The notes below the pieces were generated by a model, which saw only the letters and a program-made list of their open reading frames with translations, did no database searches and was not told where the DNA came from. 64,000 bases of DNA from Dillenia suffruticosa (Eukaryota > Streptophyta > Magnoliopsida > Dilleniales > Dilleniaceae): the NCBI GenBank assembly GCA_033439265.1, contig JAVTVX010000017.1, positions 7,090,001-7,154,000 of the forward strand, read 5' to 3'. The position numbers were made by a program, and so were the translations under genes. Positions within the stretch are counted from its first letter, which is position 1; each line of letters opens with the position of its first letter. This document shows, piece after piece, positions 13,981 through 27,852 of the stretch.

Positions 13981-14490
13981 AGAATCCCCTCCCTATCGGT
14001 GCCACATAATTCCCGTCTCGGGATGGGTATGAGCTATGGGTTTGAGGTTTCACCGAAAATTTGGATGACACTAACCCTTTTATGATAGAGTTAACTAGAG
14101 TTCGAGAGGGACTTTTGCTGTTAAATCGGGTCAAAATCTTCCCTGTGGTTGTTGAGCTAGAATCGTTGGAACTTGTCTCAGTTCTTTCTTCTGACCTAAA
14201 TGACCATCGTCCTGCTTTTCATATTCTGCATGAATGTCAGGAACTTGTGCGTATGGTGAAGGTATATTCTATTCGGCATGTGCCGTGAGAGGATAATATT
14301 TATGCAGATTTTCTTAACCGTTTGGGTCATTCTGTTCTTCATGGAGTGCATGATTTGTTATCCCCTCCTTAGGAGGTGAATTATGCTATTTTATGTGATA
14401 TTCGAGATTTAGTTTCTTAAATTAAGATCATCGCTTCATTTGTACCCAAAAAAAAAAAAAAAAAAGAAAAGAGAATCCCCTCCCTTATCG
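13981..14490 (+). mobile_element. 5'-truncated LINE insertion (RNase H tail) with TSD and poly(A)
   Basis: The direct repeat agaatcccctccctatcg at 13981-13998 recurs with one extra t at 14472-14490. It brackets about 470 bp that ends in a pure A tract (about 14449-14471). The insert encodes, in broken frame, the C-terminal RNase H-like domain typical of plant LINE ORF2 proteins: VLSSDLNDHRPAFHILHEC, SIRHVP, then after a stop EDNIYADFLNRLGHSV and NYAILCDIRDLVS. Two in-frame stops (TGA at about 14286, TAG at about 14372) make it dead. A TSD, a 3' poly(A) and 5' truncation are the classic outcome of target-primed reverse transcription. The single TSD difference suggests moderate age. Confidence 0.87.
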
Positions 14491-14541
14491 ACTAAAAGTC
14501 AAACAACTAATCTTTTCATCAAGTGTGAACATTAGGAAGCT

Positions 14542-14595
14542 ATGTGTGTGTGTGTGTGTGTATGTGTGTGTGTGTGTGGGTGGGTGGGTGTGTGT
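14542..14595. repeat. (TG)n/(TGGG)n microsatellite
   Basis: Compound repeat of TG units interrupted once by TA and ending in three GGGT units, just downstream of the LINE tail. Confidence 0.9.
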
Positions 14596-16569
14596 ATTCA
14601 TATATTGCATTATGATGCACCATTGGCCCTTTGTGATTGGGTTTTTCTGCTTTTAAGACGAAGGAATGATCGGCATAAAAGTTTATTCTGAATGTATGTC
14701 TAGCACAAGTAATTTATCAATAATGCTTACTTAATTTATATAATGCATATTTTATTGGGCAGTGGTTGTATATTCTCAACTATTATACAAAAGCAAAAAT
14801 GAAAAAAAAAAATTGCGTAAATTTTTTTTTATTATTATTTCTTGAAATTTCAAAAGCAGAGATGCTTGAGGTGGAAAATGATGTCACCAGATGGCTGGAA
14901 GCTTTGTATGCGTATTTTGTTTAGTATTTTAACAGACAAAAGATGGGTTTCGCCCTAATTTCTAGCCTTTGGAATTATCACATTGTGACATCATTGCTTC
15001 CGAGTTCTTGAAGTCTTTCCTGCTTTGCTTTGCTTTAATGGATCTTTCCCTTATCTTACTTGCTCAACTGGTAAGGGAAAAAAACGCAAAGAGAGAGGGA
15101 GAGAGAGAGAGAGAGAGTTAATCAAGATGAGATGAAACTCTAGCTATTATTTTCTGGACAGAATTAAATTACATTTGCCTGATGTATCCTTCGACCAAAT
15201 CAAAATGTGCAATCATTTGTCCAACCCAAAACTTGTTATTCCTCGAAAAAGAAACCTAGTTTATAGCCATACACCCAAACAGACATTTCCCTTTCGAAAG
15301 TTTTTGATTTCTCATCTCCATTTCTTGCTAATTCCCCATCTAACCCTGATCAATGCCTGGGCAGTCATTTTGTCAAACGCCGTGTGCCTTTCTCTCTTCT
15401 TTTAATGCAAACATTTGTCACAATTCCGTCCGAAACTTTTCTTTTTGGAAAAAAAAAAATAAAGGGTAAAGTCAAAAAATCTAACCCTTTTGCCACAGCC
15501 ATAAGTCACTTTTCTTTTTATTTAGTCGTGCGCCATGCAAAGTAATCATATCTAACCTATAGCCCACAAATCATATATACAAAATTGATAGATAAGAAAT
15601 TATATATAAACTTCATCTCCCAAAAACAACTTAATTCCAATTTTGAATGATTTTAGACCGTAATAAAAAAAAATATCGATTCTTACTATTAGACTAATTT
15701 TAAGAATCGCATTAATTTTATCTATGTCTAAGGTAATTATATAGTGATTAACATGCTCCTAAGAGAGGTTAATTTCTTTTTATCAATGATCAAAGTTTAA
15801 AAATAATACGAACCACCATACTTTTGACCTTCAATTACATCAGGGCCAAGGCCATGACAAACAAAACCAAAAATCGCAAGTTGACATGGTAGCTAATTTT
15901 TTTAATGCAAAAAAAAAAAAAAAAAAAAACAAATTCGTTACTCTAAAATTAATTAAAAATTTAGAAGATCATAATCTTTGTATCACTAGGACTTACCTAA
16001 CATTGCAGGCACACACGGATTTAGAATCATCCCTCAACTAATCCATATCTAACCTATCATTAAAAAGGCCATTACATATAGTACAAGTATTTAGATTTCG
16101 TTTGATGGTTACTAGATAACCAAATCCTCATATGCTTATGTAGTTTAATTGGATTTTTCTTCTAAAGGTGGCTCTTGCTAGATAAGATTGCACGCTCGAA
16201 AAGACTAATCGAAAATCTAATCCTACTTTTTAATTTTAGCCAAATATACTTACGAAACTGTTTCCTCACTTTCCTTTTATTTTAATAATAATGAAAATTT
16301 TATCTACTAAATCCGTATCTATAAATTTGATATATAATATTTTAAAAAGACATACAGATCCGTTAATAAATATTGAAAATTACCACGTTCAATGTGATGT
16401 CATTGTTAACGATGGCTCATTTATTTTTCGAACTCTTACATTTTGGTAAGGGTACTTAATTTGGTATATTAAATTAGTGGTAGATGCAAAGTTGACATCA
16501 TATAATGACAAGTAGACATTATATTTTTCCTTGTTTGTGATGACTTTCTCACAGAAAGAGAGAAATGCA

Positions 16570-16574
<5 letters not shown>

Positions 16575-16608
<34 letters not shown>
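16575..16608. repeat. (CT)n microsatellite
   Basis: About 17 uninterrupted CT units. Confidence 0.93.
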
Positions 16609-16613
<5 letters not shown>

Positions 16614-18255
16614 AAGGTTTAGTTTTAAATAAGTTTACGTTGGAGTAGCAATTCTTTTAAATGTTTATTATGGGTATGAGGGGCCCACCCAAAAGGACAT
16701 CTGCGAGGGTCATGCGATTCGTCCCTCCCAGCATATCCAAGCCTTAACGTTTCCTTGCCATGCAGAAGTTTTTTATTTTCCCTTTCCTTTCTTCTTTTCG
16801 ATTATACATAAATTTAAGCCATCCTCGTACATTAAAGATATATATATGTATATATATATATATATAAACAAAGGCCCAATTTAGTCAATTGAGTGAAGTA
16901 AAAAAAGAAGAAAAAAAATCTATTGGATTAGTTTAGAAAGTTAAAAGAAAACCGAAAAATTACATAAAATAAATTAGGAGTAAGTGAATTATATATAAAA
17001 GCAATGTTAGATGAAATAAATGAATTAAATATAACATGAGGGTTAATGTATACAGCTTATGATATGAATTGATCAGATATATCTATCTCAATTTATATAT
17101 CAATTTGGAGAAAAAAATTATTGTAATATTTATGGCTATACTTTGTTATTACTTAAATCTCCTCACCATTTCAGTTCTTCCTTCTTTTTAAGAGAAAACG
17201 AGCCCATAATAACAGGGGCACATTAGGGGAAAAAAATAAAAGAAGAAAAGGAAATACCATACACCACGGCTACGGCGCATTTCCTGGCGCATACCAAGCA
17301 TGGAGGTGACAAGTTGCAAGATGCATGACATAAGGAGAGAAAAAAAAAAAAAAAAAAAAAAAAAGTCAACAAATAACTACTCCCTTCTTGACTTTTTTAT
17401 CCCCTCCCAAAAAAACAGAAGAAAAAAACAAAGGGACTCACTCCCTCTCGCCTTTCTGTTTTTCGGGCGCCATGCAATGTTCTTAGTCCTCACCCTGCCG
17501 CGTCTTTGCAAATATCCAAGGAGCTTTTGGTCATTTTGTTTAATAAAATTATCATATTTTATAATTTTATATATATTATAAAATTATTTATTGTATTTTA
17601 CATTTAAATCACGTGGGTCTATCTCATAAATAACTTGATCGTAAAGAAACAACATGAATTATTGGATTTTTCAAAAAATAACAAAAAATCATATACAAAA
17701 CTTTAAAATTTTTAAAATCATAAATAAAGGTAATATGTTCATCATATTAAAGTCTTAATTTCTTTCATAGATTTACAAACACTCACTTAAAGAGTCAAGA
17801 CATGAAAATTTACGATAAAAGAAATTAGATTTTTACTCAATTAATGATAAAATTTAAAATTTAGATAAGTCAATATTAGTTAATTTAATTAATAAAAATG
17901 AAAATGATATTAAAAAATTTTATGGCCAGCAGTGAAGTTAAAGTTTTACAAGTAAAGAAGACATACTATATATAAACACGCATTTTAGTACTTGATATAT
18001 ATTTTTGCAAGTAAACAAAATTATTTTTTAATAAAATAAATTTAAATTATTGTATTGGTAATTTTTATTATAAAATGTTTTTAGCGAGCAAACTTCATTT
18101 TCCCGACCGGCGATCATAGATAAGTGAAATATGTGGGAAGAATGCATGAATTGATACTACAAATAAAATAATTCAAATTGTTTCTCCATCAAAGTTGTAA
18201 AACATATTCATTTAATTTTTGTGTCATATTCTCATGTGATTATTTTAGTAGAGTT

Positions 18256-18256
<1 letters not shown>

Positions 18257-18297
<41 letters not shown>
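18257..18297. repeat. (GA)n microsatellite
   Basis: About 20 uninterrupted GA units. Confidence 0.93.
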
Positions 18298-18300
<3 letters not shown>

Positions 18301-20670
18301 AGCTGTGGGCAATGGGAACACAATAACCAAGAACCGCCGGTTCAATGCAATGTTAAATATAAAATTAATTTAAACCTATGTAAGAAAATTGAAATCATAC
18401 TTACTTTGAGATAAATTTTTTTACATAATAATCATTTTAATTATTGTTTAAAAATTTATGAACAAAAAAAATTCTTTTCTTAAAAATTTTATTTTTAATC
18501 AAAGTAAAATAGAGAAAAGTACAATCTAGTTTTCAAACATGCACTAAAGTTATTCATTGCAAACTCGGAATTTGGTGCTATATATTATATTAAGCCTTTG
18601 GTTTTGTCCTTTTCCATCATTGGTGTGAGAAATCCGGCTCTGGACATCATTGGCATTGGATGAAAGCGCGACGTACAAGATAGTAATTTTGGTGAAGCGG
18701 GAATCATGATGATAGCGTGCACAGTCTCATGATGTAGCTCACACGAACGCACGAAACCCATGATCGAATCATAAAACACAATCACGACCTTTCACGCTCC
18801 GCCAGGATCTCGATTACTCTCATTTAACCTAGTTTTGTGACGTACCGAGATGGTATAATAAATCTCGTCACACTCAATCAGAACCCGATTGGACGGAAAA
18901 TAGGATGCTGATTGGCGGCTGGTCCGGAGTTCGAGCTTTCGCTAAAAGATTTTTGCTTTCCCGAATCTCCGGTTAGGGAAGAGCCGATGGGTCAGTCGGG
19001 CCCATCGACGCAACGGTGGATTTAGAGCCAGTTAGAGCTTAAGTTTGCAAAGACACCATTTGAAATTGATTTGAAGTTAGTGATGCTTAATTAGTTTAGT
19101 TATTTATATTAGTTATGAATTTTGTTGAAATATTTTAATAAAAATGAAAAATAATTAATGATAATTTTGTATTAAGCGAATGTGAATTAAGTAGCAATTA
19201 TGATTTTTATAATAAATATATTTTGTTATAAAATTCAAAATTTATTTGATACATTTTAAATTGTTCGATTTTTTAACTTACAAAATATTGATCATTATAA
19301 TATTAACATATTTAGCTTTCTATATCTTTATATATATTATTGTACTATTCAATATAAAATACATTTGTATGTATGTGTTCTCTTTGCAAAAATATTTAAG
19401 TACATTTTTTAGGACATCAAGTTATATTGTTGAAATGATATTGAGTCAAATAAAGTATTGTAGCAAATTTCTATCTTACAAGATATGCAGTCCTTTAAAA
19501 TGATTCGTATGATAGATGTCTTAGAGGTGATGCTCCATGTGACTCCATGGCTATGGGGATGATGAGGGCGTGTGAATCGTTTTAAAGAAAATTAAAATTT
19601 TATAGATCTTATCTAATATTGAAAATGTTCAATATTTTCATCAATTATTTTGCAAAAATTTGTATTATTTGTTGTAAAAAAATTGTAAAAGATATAGATT
19701 TTTTTTTTTGAATTCTTATCTACTTTTCTCAAATAAATTATAATTATTTATGACACTTCATCAATTTGCAAACCTTGAGTACGCATATCTACGCATTTTC
19801 TCTAAATAAAATAGAAAGGAGAGCATGATGCATGCAGGCATGAAGGTGCATGGCAACCCGAAAATTCCTTTTTTTTTTTCTTTCTTTTTTTAAAATGCAA
19901 TAATCGTTAAAAATACATAAAATGTTATTTATTTTTGCTAAAAATTATGATGTTTAACTCTATTCCCCATACGTTTTACGTTTTTTAATATAAATCTTTT
20001 TTTTTTTTTGCTTTGTCAAAAAAAGAGTAAAATAGTTGGAGAAGGACTATGAAATAATTAGTTATTAGTTAGTTGATTTTTATTATTAAAATGATTTATC
20101 CAATTTTGAAGAAAAAAGATAAAATATTTGAAATTCTAAGAATATTTTAAGATTAAATATGCTTTGGCTTTATGAGATCAAAAGTGTTAGATTTAATAAG
20201 ATAAATCTGGACATAAAATGTTAGTGAACATGTGTAACATCCAACAAAATAAATAAATTTTTGCAATATATTTTAATTAATTTTAGTAATAAAATAATTA
20301 TATTCTTTCTTGCTAATTGAAAGGATGATTGATGATCAATGTTTTTTTTTTTAAAATATAATTAAATGGAATCAAGATAAGAAATAAATGATGAAAATAG
20401 AAAATTCTATCGTTTAAATTGTTATGAGAAATGTTTGACGATCGATGTTAATGTCATTTTTTCGCCGGCTATTACCCTCTATTAATCAAATACTTTGGAA
20501 ATTTGTAAATAATTTATATTAATCAAATTTAGTAATAAAATAACTTCGAGTATTAAATCAGAAAAAAAAAAAGAAAAAAAAAAAGAAACTAAACTGTGTT
20601 GCATTGACTCCGTCATTCTGACTCTGACCCCTCAGCTAATTTCACCGCTCCAACGTACACCTCGGGCCCC

Positions 20671-20680
20671 CTATAAAAGC
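20671..20680 (+). promoter_or_regulatory. Candidate TATA box of the tubby-like gene
   Basis: ctataaaagc follows a GC-rich stretch (cctcgggccc) and precedes the purine-rich leader. It is a canonical plant TATA sequence. The start of transcription would be near 20700, far from the ATG at 22485, which fits a leader split by introns. Confidence 0.6.
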
Positions 20681-20699
20681 TGTAGGAAATTACCACCGC

Positions 20700-22484
20700 T
20701 GACTCGCTAGTCGCTACCTGGAGGAACTGCTAAAATGCGCAGGTCTCCAGAGACTCACGGTCAACTAACGGTAACGGAAAAGAGAGGACCCGTCAACCGC
20801 CGAGGCCAAAGAATATAATAATCCCAAAATCCGTATATTTTAAAGCTATGAGGATTAGAAAACGAGTGGGGGAGAAATAAAAAAAGAAAAGAAGAAAAGA
20901 CAATAAATGGGGGTAGGGGGTGGAACGGGAGCTTTATTCGTTGAGTTCGTGAATTGGACTTAATAAGGTTTGGAATCCGCAACTCCAGAGCGAGAAAAGG
21001 CGATCACAGAAGAGAGAGAGAGAGAGAGAGCCGGTGTGGGTGTACCAGAAAAACAGAGAGAGAGAAACGGTGTGGGCAAAGCGAAGTATCTCTGATGGAG
21101 TCTTGAAGCCCTAAGAGAGCAGATGTTGGTGAGCTACTTCTCCCCCCCCTCTCTCTCTCTCTCTCTCACTTCTGACCTCTCTTTTCTTTCTTCTTTCGGT
21201 CATTGTTCGTACTGTTTCTACCCTCTTCTTTAAGATCTGACTCAGTTTATCTGTTTTTCGCTTTTCTTTCTTCCAGTCTCTCTCTAATTTCCCTCTCTGT
21301 CATTGGCTCCTTTGAGGGTTTTCCCCCTTTCTCTATCTGTAATTCTTGAGTTTGCGATCAGGTTTAACACATTTCTTGGTTTCACTCGAAATATTTCTTT
21401 TTTGTCACATTTTCTTTCTCTGATTTTTGCGAGTTTTTTCCGATCTTGAGTTTTTGGTCGTTTCTTGTGATTTTCGTTTGTTTTTTCCTTATAGACTTGT
21501 CTAGAACTTTCCTTGTTTGACTTTTTTGAGAAGCCGTTGCCTAATTGCCCTCTTTTTGCAGGCTGTTTATAATAAAACCTAAGTCTTTGGAATCAATATA
21601 AGTGCGGGAATATAAAGATTGTAGAATTGTTGCGAGCTTTCAGTGCTGTAAAACGGTTTGTGATCTTGGGCGAGAAACTACGAGGTCTGTTCTCTGACCT
21701 GATTCTTTAATGCACATTTTTGAAATTTCTTTTTTATTTATCATTGTAGTTTGCTAAAAATGGTTTTAATCTTTTGTTATGGATTCTTTTGATTTGGTAT
21801 GTGAGGGATTTGGAATAGAGTATGAAGGCATTTTCCTTCATATTTAGGGGTGCTGGGTATAACAGAACGTAATTTTAGGTCCTGTGGCTTTAGATTTATC
21901 TGTGGATACTCTGATTTACTCACTTGCAAGCTCATGTGAACATCGGTTTTCTTCCACGTTCCGGCCTCTTTTGTTTTCTGCTTGATTGGGAGTTTTCAAC
22001 TGGCTAATTTTCAATTTTTAAGGACTTCTTCTTGGGTTTTAAGTAGCTTTGTAAATTGTACTTGTGGTATTATATCACGCATCTTTGGTATACAAAGACT
22101 TGTAGAAAAACCTTAGGGTAAGACTTGTTTTTGATTAAATATTTATTTGGGTTTCCAATGAAGTTTAAAAAAGGTAGAAGCTGTTTCTCAAAAAATGTCT
22201 TGTTAATTAGGTTGCTTTGATGAATCCATGTGAGGATTTCTTTGTTGGGAATCTCCTTTTCTTGCTTTTTGCTTTTTCTTCTTGTCTTTACTCTCTGAGT
22301 TCCTCTCTCCTTTTCTATTCTTCCCTCTCATCGTTATTATCTTAAACACGAAGCTCTTTCCTAGTAATTTGAATAATCTTTACCTGATTTCTTTGCAGTT
22401 GTAAATATTCATAGTGCCTTATTTATGCAACAAAACAGTTCCGGGGGATAGAAATATCTTCAGGGCTATATATTATTGGAGTAG
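20700..22484 (+). promoter_or_regulatory. 5' leader of the tubby-like gene, probably with introns
   Basis: The stretch begins with GA- and CT-rich runs (about 21010-21065 and 21141-21170). Two likely leader exons can be seen. One starts after a ttgcag acceptor at about 21560 and ends at a gtctgt donor at about 21686. Another starts after ctttgcag at about 22399 and runs into the ATG. A possible first donor (gtgagc) lies at about 21128. Long introns in the leader are common for plant TLP genes. Exact borders need RNA data. Confidence 0.5.
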
Positions 22485-25400
22485 ATGTCTTTCCGTAGCA
22501 TAGTTCGCGATGTACGTGATAGCTTTGGTAGCTTATCAAGGCGGAGTTTTGAGGTGAGGCTTCCAGGGCATCACAGGGGGAAATCCCATGGTGCAGTGCA
22601 TGAATTGCATGATCAGCCTATAGTTATTCAGCACAGCTGCTGGGCCAGCCTCCCTCCAGAGCTACTTCGTGATGTGATCAAGCGATTGGAAGCGAGTGAG
22701 AGCACGTGGCCGGCTCGCAAGCATGTTGTTGCTTGTGCTGCTGTTTGCAGGTCATGGCGGGAAATGTGCAAAGAAATAGTCAAAAGCCCAGAGTTCTCGG
22801 GGAAGCTTACATTTCCGGTTTCTTTGAAGCAAGTGAGTTTAGCCTGTTTTAATTATTCTTATTATTTACTTATTCCAAGTGTCATTGCTTGGATTAAAAT
22901 TTATTGATGTAGTTTACATGCCCCTTTTGTGTAAGAGGCACATATTTCTAACCTTATTTAATCATATCGATTTTTCTCCTTTTCAGCCTGGGCCTCGGGA
23001 TGGAACAATTCAGTGCTTTATCAAAAGAGATAAATCAAATTTAACTTACCACCTTTTTCTATGCCTAAGTCCTGGTAAGCTTTTTTCCTGAGAATGCTGT
23101 AAGATACTGATTTCCCAAACAATGGAGAAGCTGAATAGAACTTAGGAGATTGGGTTGTTATTGCGGATAGTTTTTAACAGTCATTAATATTGCTTTATAA
23201 AAGAAAAAAGAGCTATCGGCTGAAAGTGAAGAGAGAGAAAGGGCAAAAGTCCATTAGTTCTTGAACCACAATTTCATTTATCTTGAGGACTTCATCTAGT
23301 TGTTGATGTACGGCTAGTTTCTCTAAAACCATGTAGCTGGCTGTGCCATTAAAAGGATGAAAAGAAGTCTTTTGGATCAACGTCTTTATTAATTTTCACA
23401 GCTACGACAAAGAGTACGAATAACATGCTATAATTCTCTCTTGTTATGAACTACTAGGTCTGCAGAGTTTATAAGCATAAGCCTAGCCTTGCTTAGTGCC
23501 CAGTTGCCACAGGTAGGCAGACCGCATACTTGATCTAATAGCCTTGGCCTGCCCCAGGAATGAATAAGGCGAATGAACTCAGATTAAACTAAATACCCTG
23601 CAGAAGTACCATTTTTAAAAAAGAATCCTGGCCACTCACTGAAAAATAAAATAGAAGTTTATTATTCAGCTAAGTAAGAGAGTGCATTTCACTTAATGGT
23701 CTTCCTTCTGTGAGGTAACATGGTTCAATGATTCTGTCCACAGCTTTGCTCGTAGAAAATGGAAAGTTTCTTCTTTCTGCAAAACGAAGCCGTAGAACTA
23801 CTTGCACAGAATATATAATCTCCATGGATGCAGATAATATATCTAGATCAAGCAGTACTTATATTGGAAAACTGAGGTATGACCAGTTACTATCCATTTA
23901 ATTTGTATGATGTTGGGTTAAAAGAGTAGTGATTCTAAAAGATTGGTAAAACATCTGAAAAAGAGAGTAGCCTTTTTTCCCCACATGGCATATTGCACAC
24001 TGAAATCTGTGTTTTAAATGGTGTTATCGGAACAAAATGTTTTTGGTTGTCTCAAGGATATTATTACATAGAATATTGTAGACAATGGTTTCCAATGGCC
24101 GGGTTTTCTTTCATTTATTCTTTTTTGTTCATGCAACGGCAGATATTTTCCCTGTGGAGAGTTTTCATATCAGAATTAGACACTTGTTCATTTATGGACA
24201 CAGAGAGAAAGTAATGATAGTTTATTTACTTGACATGTTCAAGAACATATAATGGTGCATCTTCCCATTGATTCATTGCAATCATCTTGACCTTAGTCTG
24301 TAATTCTGGTGTACCACCTTAGCTGACATCGTAAAATGCCATGATGAATAGATTTTGATATGGCAACATTCACGTACACAACTCTACATTGTGGAAAATG
24401 GAAATGGTGATAAATTTGTATTGCTGATTACCTGATAATTTTAGGAGGAAACTTTTGTGGTTAACCAGTTGCATGTGTGACAGAACCACTCTAACTGGGA
24501 GCGGCACAGTAGCTTCCAAATGAAATGTGTTCTGTAATTGATCCTCTAGAAGGATATGTTATGTAATAAAAAAACTAGATATCCACCAATTCAAAGATTG
24601 GCATAGGCAGGCAATAGTTTTCTGTTCGTAAGAGCATGATGTGTGAATTGTCCAATATAGCATCTGAACTATCATAGAACATTTAATTATAATGGAGTGG
24701 CAGCTGAATATATTAAGGGCTTGATCATATGGTTGGAGAATAGCCTTTGCTATCACAACATGAATCAACCGGTTGCTCTACAACACTAATAATAGCATTT
24801 AGGGGTTTGCTACTGCCAAAGTCTACATCACTAGCACAGGTTAATTTTGTGCAAGATATTCACATTGTAGGGTAGTGGTAGCCACATTTCCCACGGCATT
24901 ACATGAGTAAGCAAATCCTTTAGAAGTATGTTGATATTTTCTTGAAAGTGAAATTATATTAACATGTCTCTTTGTTCAGCTTCTGGTTGGAATGGATTGT
25001 GAGATGCATGATCCCGCCATGTGAAGTGCCATATACTTGTTCAGCTTATTTATTCTTGCACCAGTAATGCTTGATAATGTATGGTGGACAAGGATGATAA
25101 AGTGCACAGCCTAGAATTTGTGTACGTGCTAGCAATAGTTTAGCAGCATGATAGATGTTCACAAATTTCTGGATACCCCCATGTGGTAATTATCATTAAT
25201 TGTTGTTGTTGTTGTTATCTTCTTTTTTTTGGGGGGGGGGGAGGAACCTCAATGTGCAAATGATTATTAAAGCTTCCAACTAGTGGATAATGTATGATTG
25301 TCTCTTGGTGCCTTGATGCCAATAAATAGCATTCTAATGTTTATTTCTAGTTCAACAATTTTAGTCAGTGTCTTCTGGCCTTGCATTTTATGCTAGTGTA

Positions 25401-26124
25401 TTTGTCTTGTTGCAGGTCAAATTTTCTAGGCACAAAATTCATTATTTATGACACTCAACCTCCATACAATGGTGTAAATCTTTCTCCACCTGGCCGCACA
25501 AGCCGCAGGTTTTACTCAAAAAAAGTTTCCCCAAAAGTTCCCAGTGGCAGCTACAACATTGCTCAGGTCACTTATGAGCTTAATGTCTTGGGCACAAGAG
25601 GTCCTCGCAGGATGCACTGCACCATGTATTCAATCCCTGCCTCAGCACTTGATCCAGGTGGTACTGTCCCAGGCCAGCCAGAGCTCATGCCTCGCTCCCT
25701 AGAAGACTCATTCAGGAGCATTTCCTTCTCAAAATCAATAGATACATCAACTGAGTTTAGCAGCTCCAGATTCTCAGACATTGCAGTGGCCCGATACGAA
25801 GAAGAAGAGGGAAAGGAGCGGCCATTGGTTCTCCGTAATAAGGCACCAAGATGGCATGAGCAGTTGCAGTGTTGGTGCCTTAACTTCCGTGGAAGAGTTA
25901 CCGTAGCCTCTGTGAAGAATTTCCAGCTTATTGCTGCTACACAACCTGCAGCTGGTGCCCCAACTCCATCTCAACCTGCACCATCAGAGCACGACAAGAT
26001 TATTTTACAGTTTGGCAAGGTTGGGAAGGACATGTTTACCATGGATTATAGGTATCCTCTATCTGCTTTTCAGGCATTTGCAATCTGTCTAAGCAGCTTT
26101 GACACCAAATTGGCTTGTGAATAG
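22485..26124 (+). CDS. TLP: Tubby-like F-box protein (TLP)
   Basis: Four exons join in frame: 22485-22832, 22987-23074, 23744-23876 and 25416-26124. They total 1278 nt, giving 425 residues, normal for plant TLPs. The N-terminus [20 protein letters not shown] is the family signature. An F-box follows at about residues 53-107 ([15 protein letters not shown], then [14 protein letters not shown]). The tubby domain starts near residue 117 ([14 protein letters not shown]) and continues through [65 protein letters not shown] and the conserved end [15 protein letters not shown]. In the family the tubby barrel binds phosphoinositides at the plasma membrane and the F-box contacts SKP1-like subunits of SCF E3 ligases. 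No lesions are seen, so it looks functional. Intron 3 is about 1.5 kb and contains only low-complexity sequence. Confidence 0.97.
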
Positions 26125-27119
26125 ATGAAACCCAGGGAAGATATAACAAATGGTAATCAAAACCATAAATCTTAGAGTGTTTAGGTTGCATTTGTTTTTC
26201 CACTTCTAGATCTGCATAGGATGGTGTTGTATGCAGTGATTGTATCAAACTCAGCTTCAACTGAATCGTGCAGAAGGATAAACTCTGAAACAACAATGGG
26301 GAGTTATTTTTTCTCGTTTTATCGTGTTCTTTTTATTTTCTTTGTTAGTCTGCATTTGTGGTTGACTAGTTCCCAATGTGGGATGTCTTAACTCTGTTAT
26401 TGAAACCTTACTGGTTTATAAAATTTCTGAAAGGAATGGATTCAATCTTGGTGGATTAGACAAATATAAGGTTCTCATTCATGTTATGAGGTTGGGAAAA
26501 GCCGACGTGACAGGTATTGCATGATTTGTTTTTTCGATGATTCTGTGTCTCGGAGGAAAACTGCGCAAGTGCAAATTATGAAAGGTGGCCAACTCTTTCA
26601 CTTCTAGTGTTCTATTACGGCTCAACAGTGATGAAATACAGATTTTTGGTACAGATGGAGTTTGGTTCTTAATGTGTAGTAGACCTCGCCTTGCACAGCA
26701 GTGCCAACATTATCATGTGGGTGTGGACCTGAAGGAACTCTTCCTCTTGGTCTGCAGACGCACTGGCTCTGACCGCTCAGAATTGGTTTATATTCGTGTT
26801 GGGGTCATCATATTCTTAGGTTACCAAATTTTTGTTGGAAGCCAAAAGTTGTATTGGAGGTTCAGATGGATAAAGGGGGTTTCATATGTTCAATACCTGT
26901 CTTACTCTGTCGCTTGTGTTAGGAGCTTAACGTTGTCTAGTGACTCTCTTTTGGTTTTGGCACTGCAGCTTATGTCCTTGTTTTCCTTTTCCAGGTTGGT
27001 GCTATGGTTGTGCTCTCTCTCAGTTTTGAAGTTATTCAGTCTGAGACATGATTGGCACTGCAGTTTTGAAGTTACTTCCACAACGTTCATGATAATGGTA
27101 TTTTGAGTTTTCTCTCACT

Positions 27120-27700
27120 AAAAAAAATATATATTTATTTAAAAAAAAATTAAATTAAAATTTGTATTTTTAAATACATTGATTTTATTTTTTTTTTTAA
27201 ATCAAAATTAATTTTTGCTCACAAAACTAAACACATTTGTTTACACTCCCTAATAAATCAATTTAATTAAGTTCTCTCTTAAAAAAATGCTAATAATTCG
27301 TTTTTCTTATTACAAAATTAAGCACTTAATTTTTTTTCAATCAATTTAGAAAACTCTAAACCCTAAAAATTAATTTTGTTCATATTTTTTCTCTTAAAAC
27401 AATGATTTTAAGTTATCTCTTTTTAAAAAAAAAAAAAAATTCCACTTATAGTTTTCCTTTTTAAAAATAAATTCATTAATTTTCTTTAAAAAAAATCAAC
27501 TTAATTTATATTTTTCTATCTAAATACATTAATTTTAAATTTTTTCTATTTGAAAAAAAATTAGTGCTTTTTTTTTTCTATAACTAAGTACATCAATTTT
27601 TTATCATAAAATAGTTAATTTATTTCATATTTCGGCTTTCTAAATATATTCACTTTAAGTTTTACCTTTCAATAAAGAGTAAATTATACTTTTCCTTCTA
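27120..27700. repeat. Degenerate AT-rich tandem repeat, left block
   Basis: A loosely periodic motif recurs about every 50-60 bp: roughly aaaTACATTAATTTT, then TTTCTCTnTAAA, then CAATTTA, then TTCATATTTT. No two units are identical. The same vocabulary reappears at 29870-30410. Confidence 0.5.
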
Positions 27701-27852
27701 TGATTTGATAAAAAATAATATACATTCTTATGATAAAATTTCATGTGATTCCCACGTAATAGAAATTTCATTATTTCTAGATCAATCAATATGATTCGAT
27801 GAAAAATGAAAAAATATTCACTTATCTCCTTGCGGTTAAAAAATAAAAATAA

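Larger units (their letters stand above)
14491..20670. other. Intergenic, mostly AT-rich; no supported gene
   Basis: Holds a TG/TGGG repeat (14542-14595), a CT run (16575-16608), a GA run (about 18257-18297) and many A/T tracts. A distinctly GC-richer strip lies at about 18640-19020 (see findings). No ORF with recognisable domains was found on either strand. Confidence 0.6.

Noticed and set aside
26585-27106. 173-codon frame downstream of the tubby-like gene
   Set aside because: Leu/Ser/Phe-rich with no ATG-supported start, no recognised domain and no splice context; probably fortuitous in the 3' flank.
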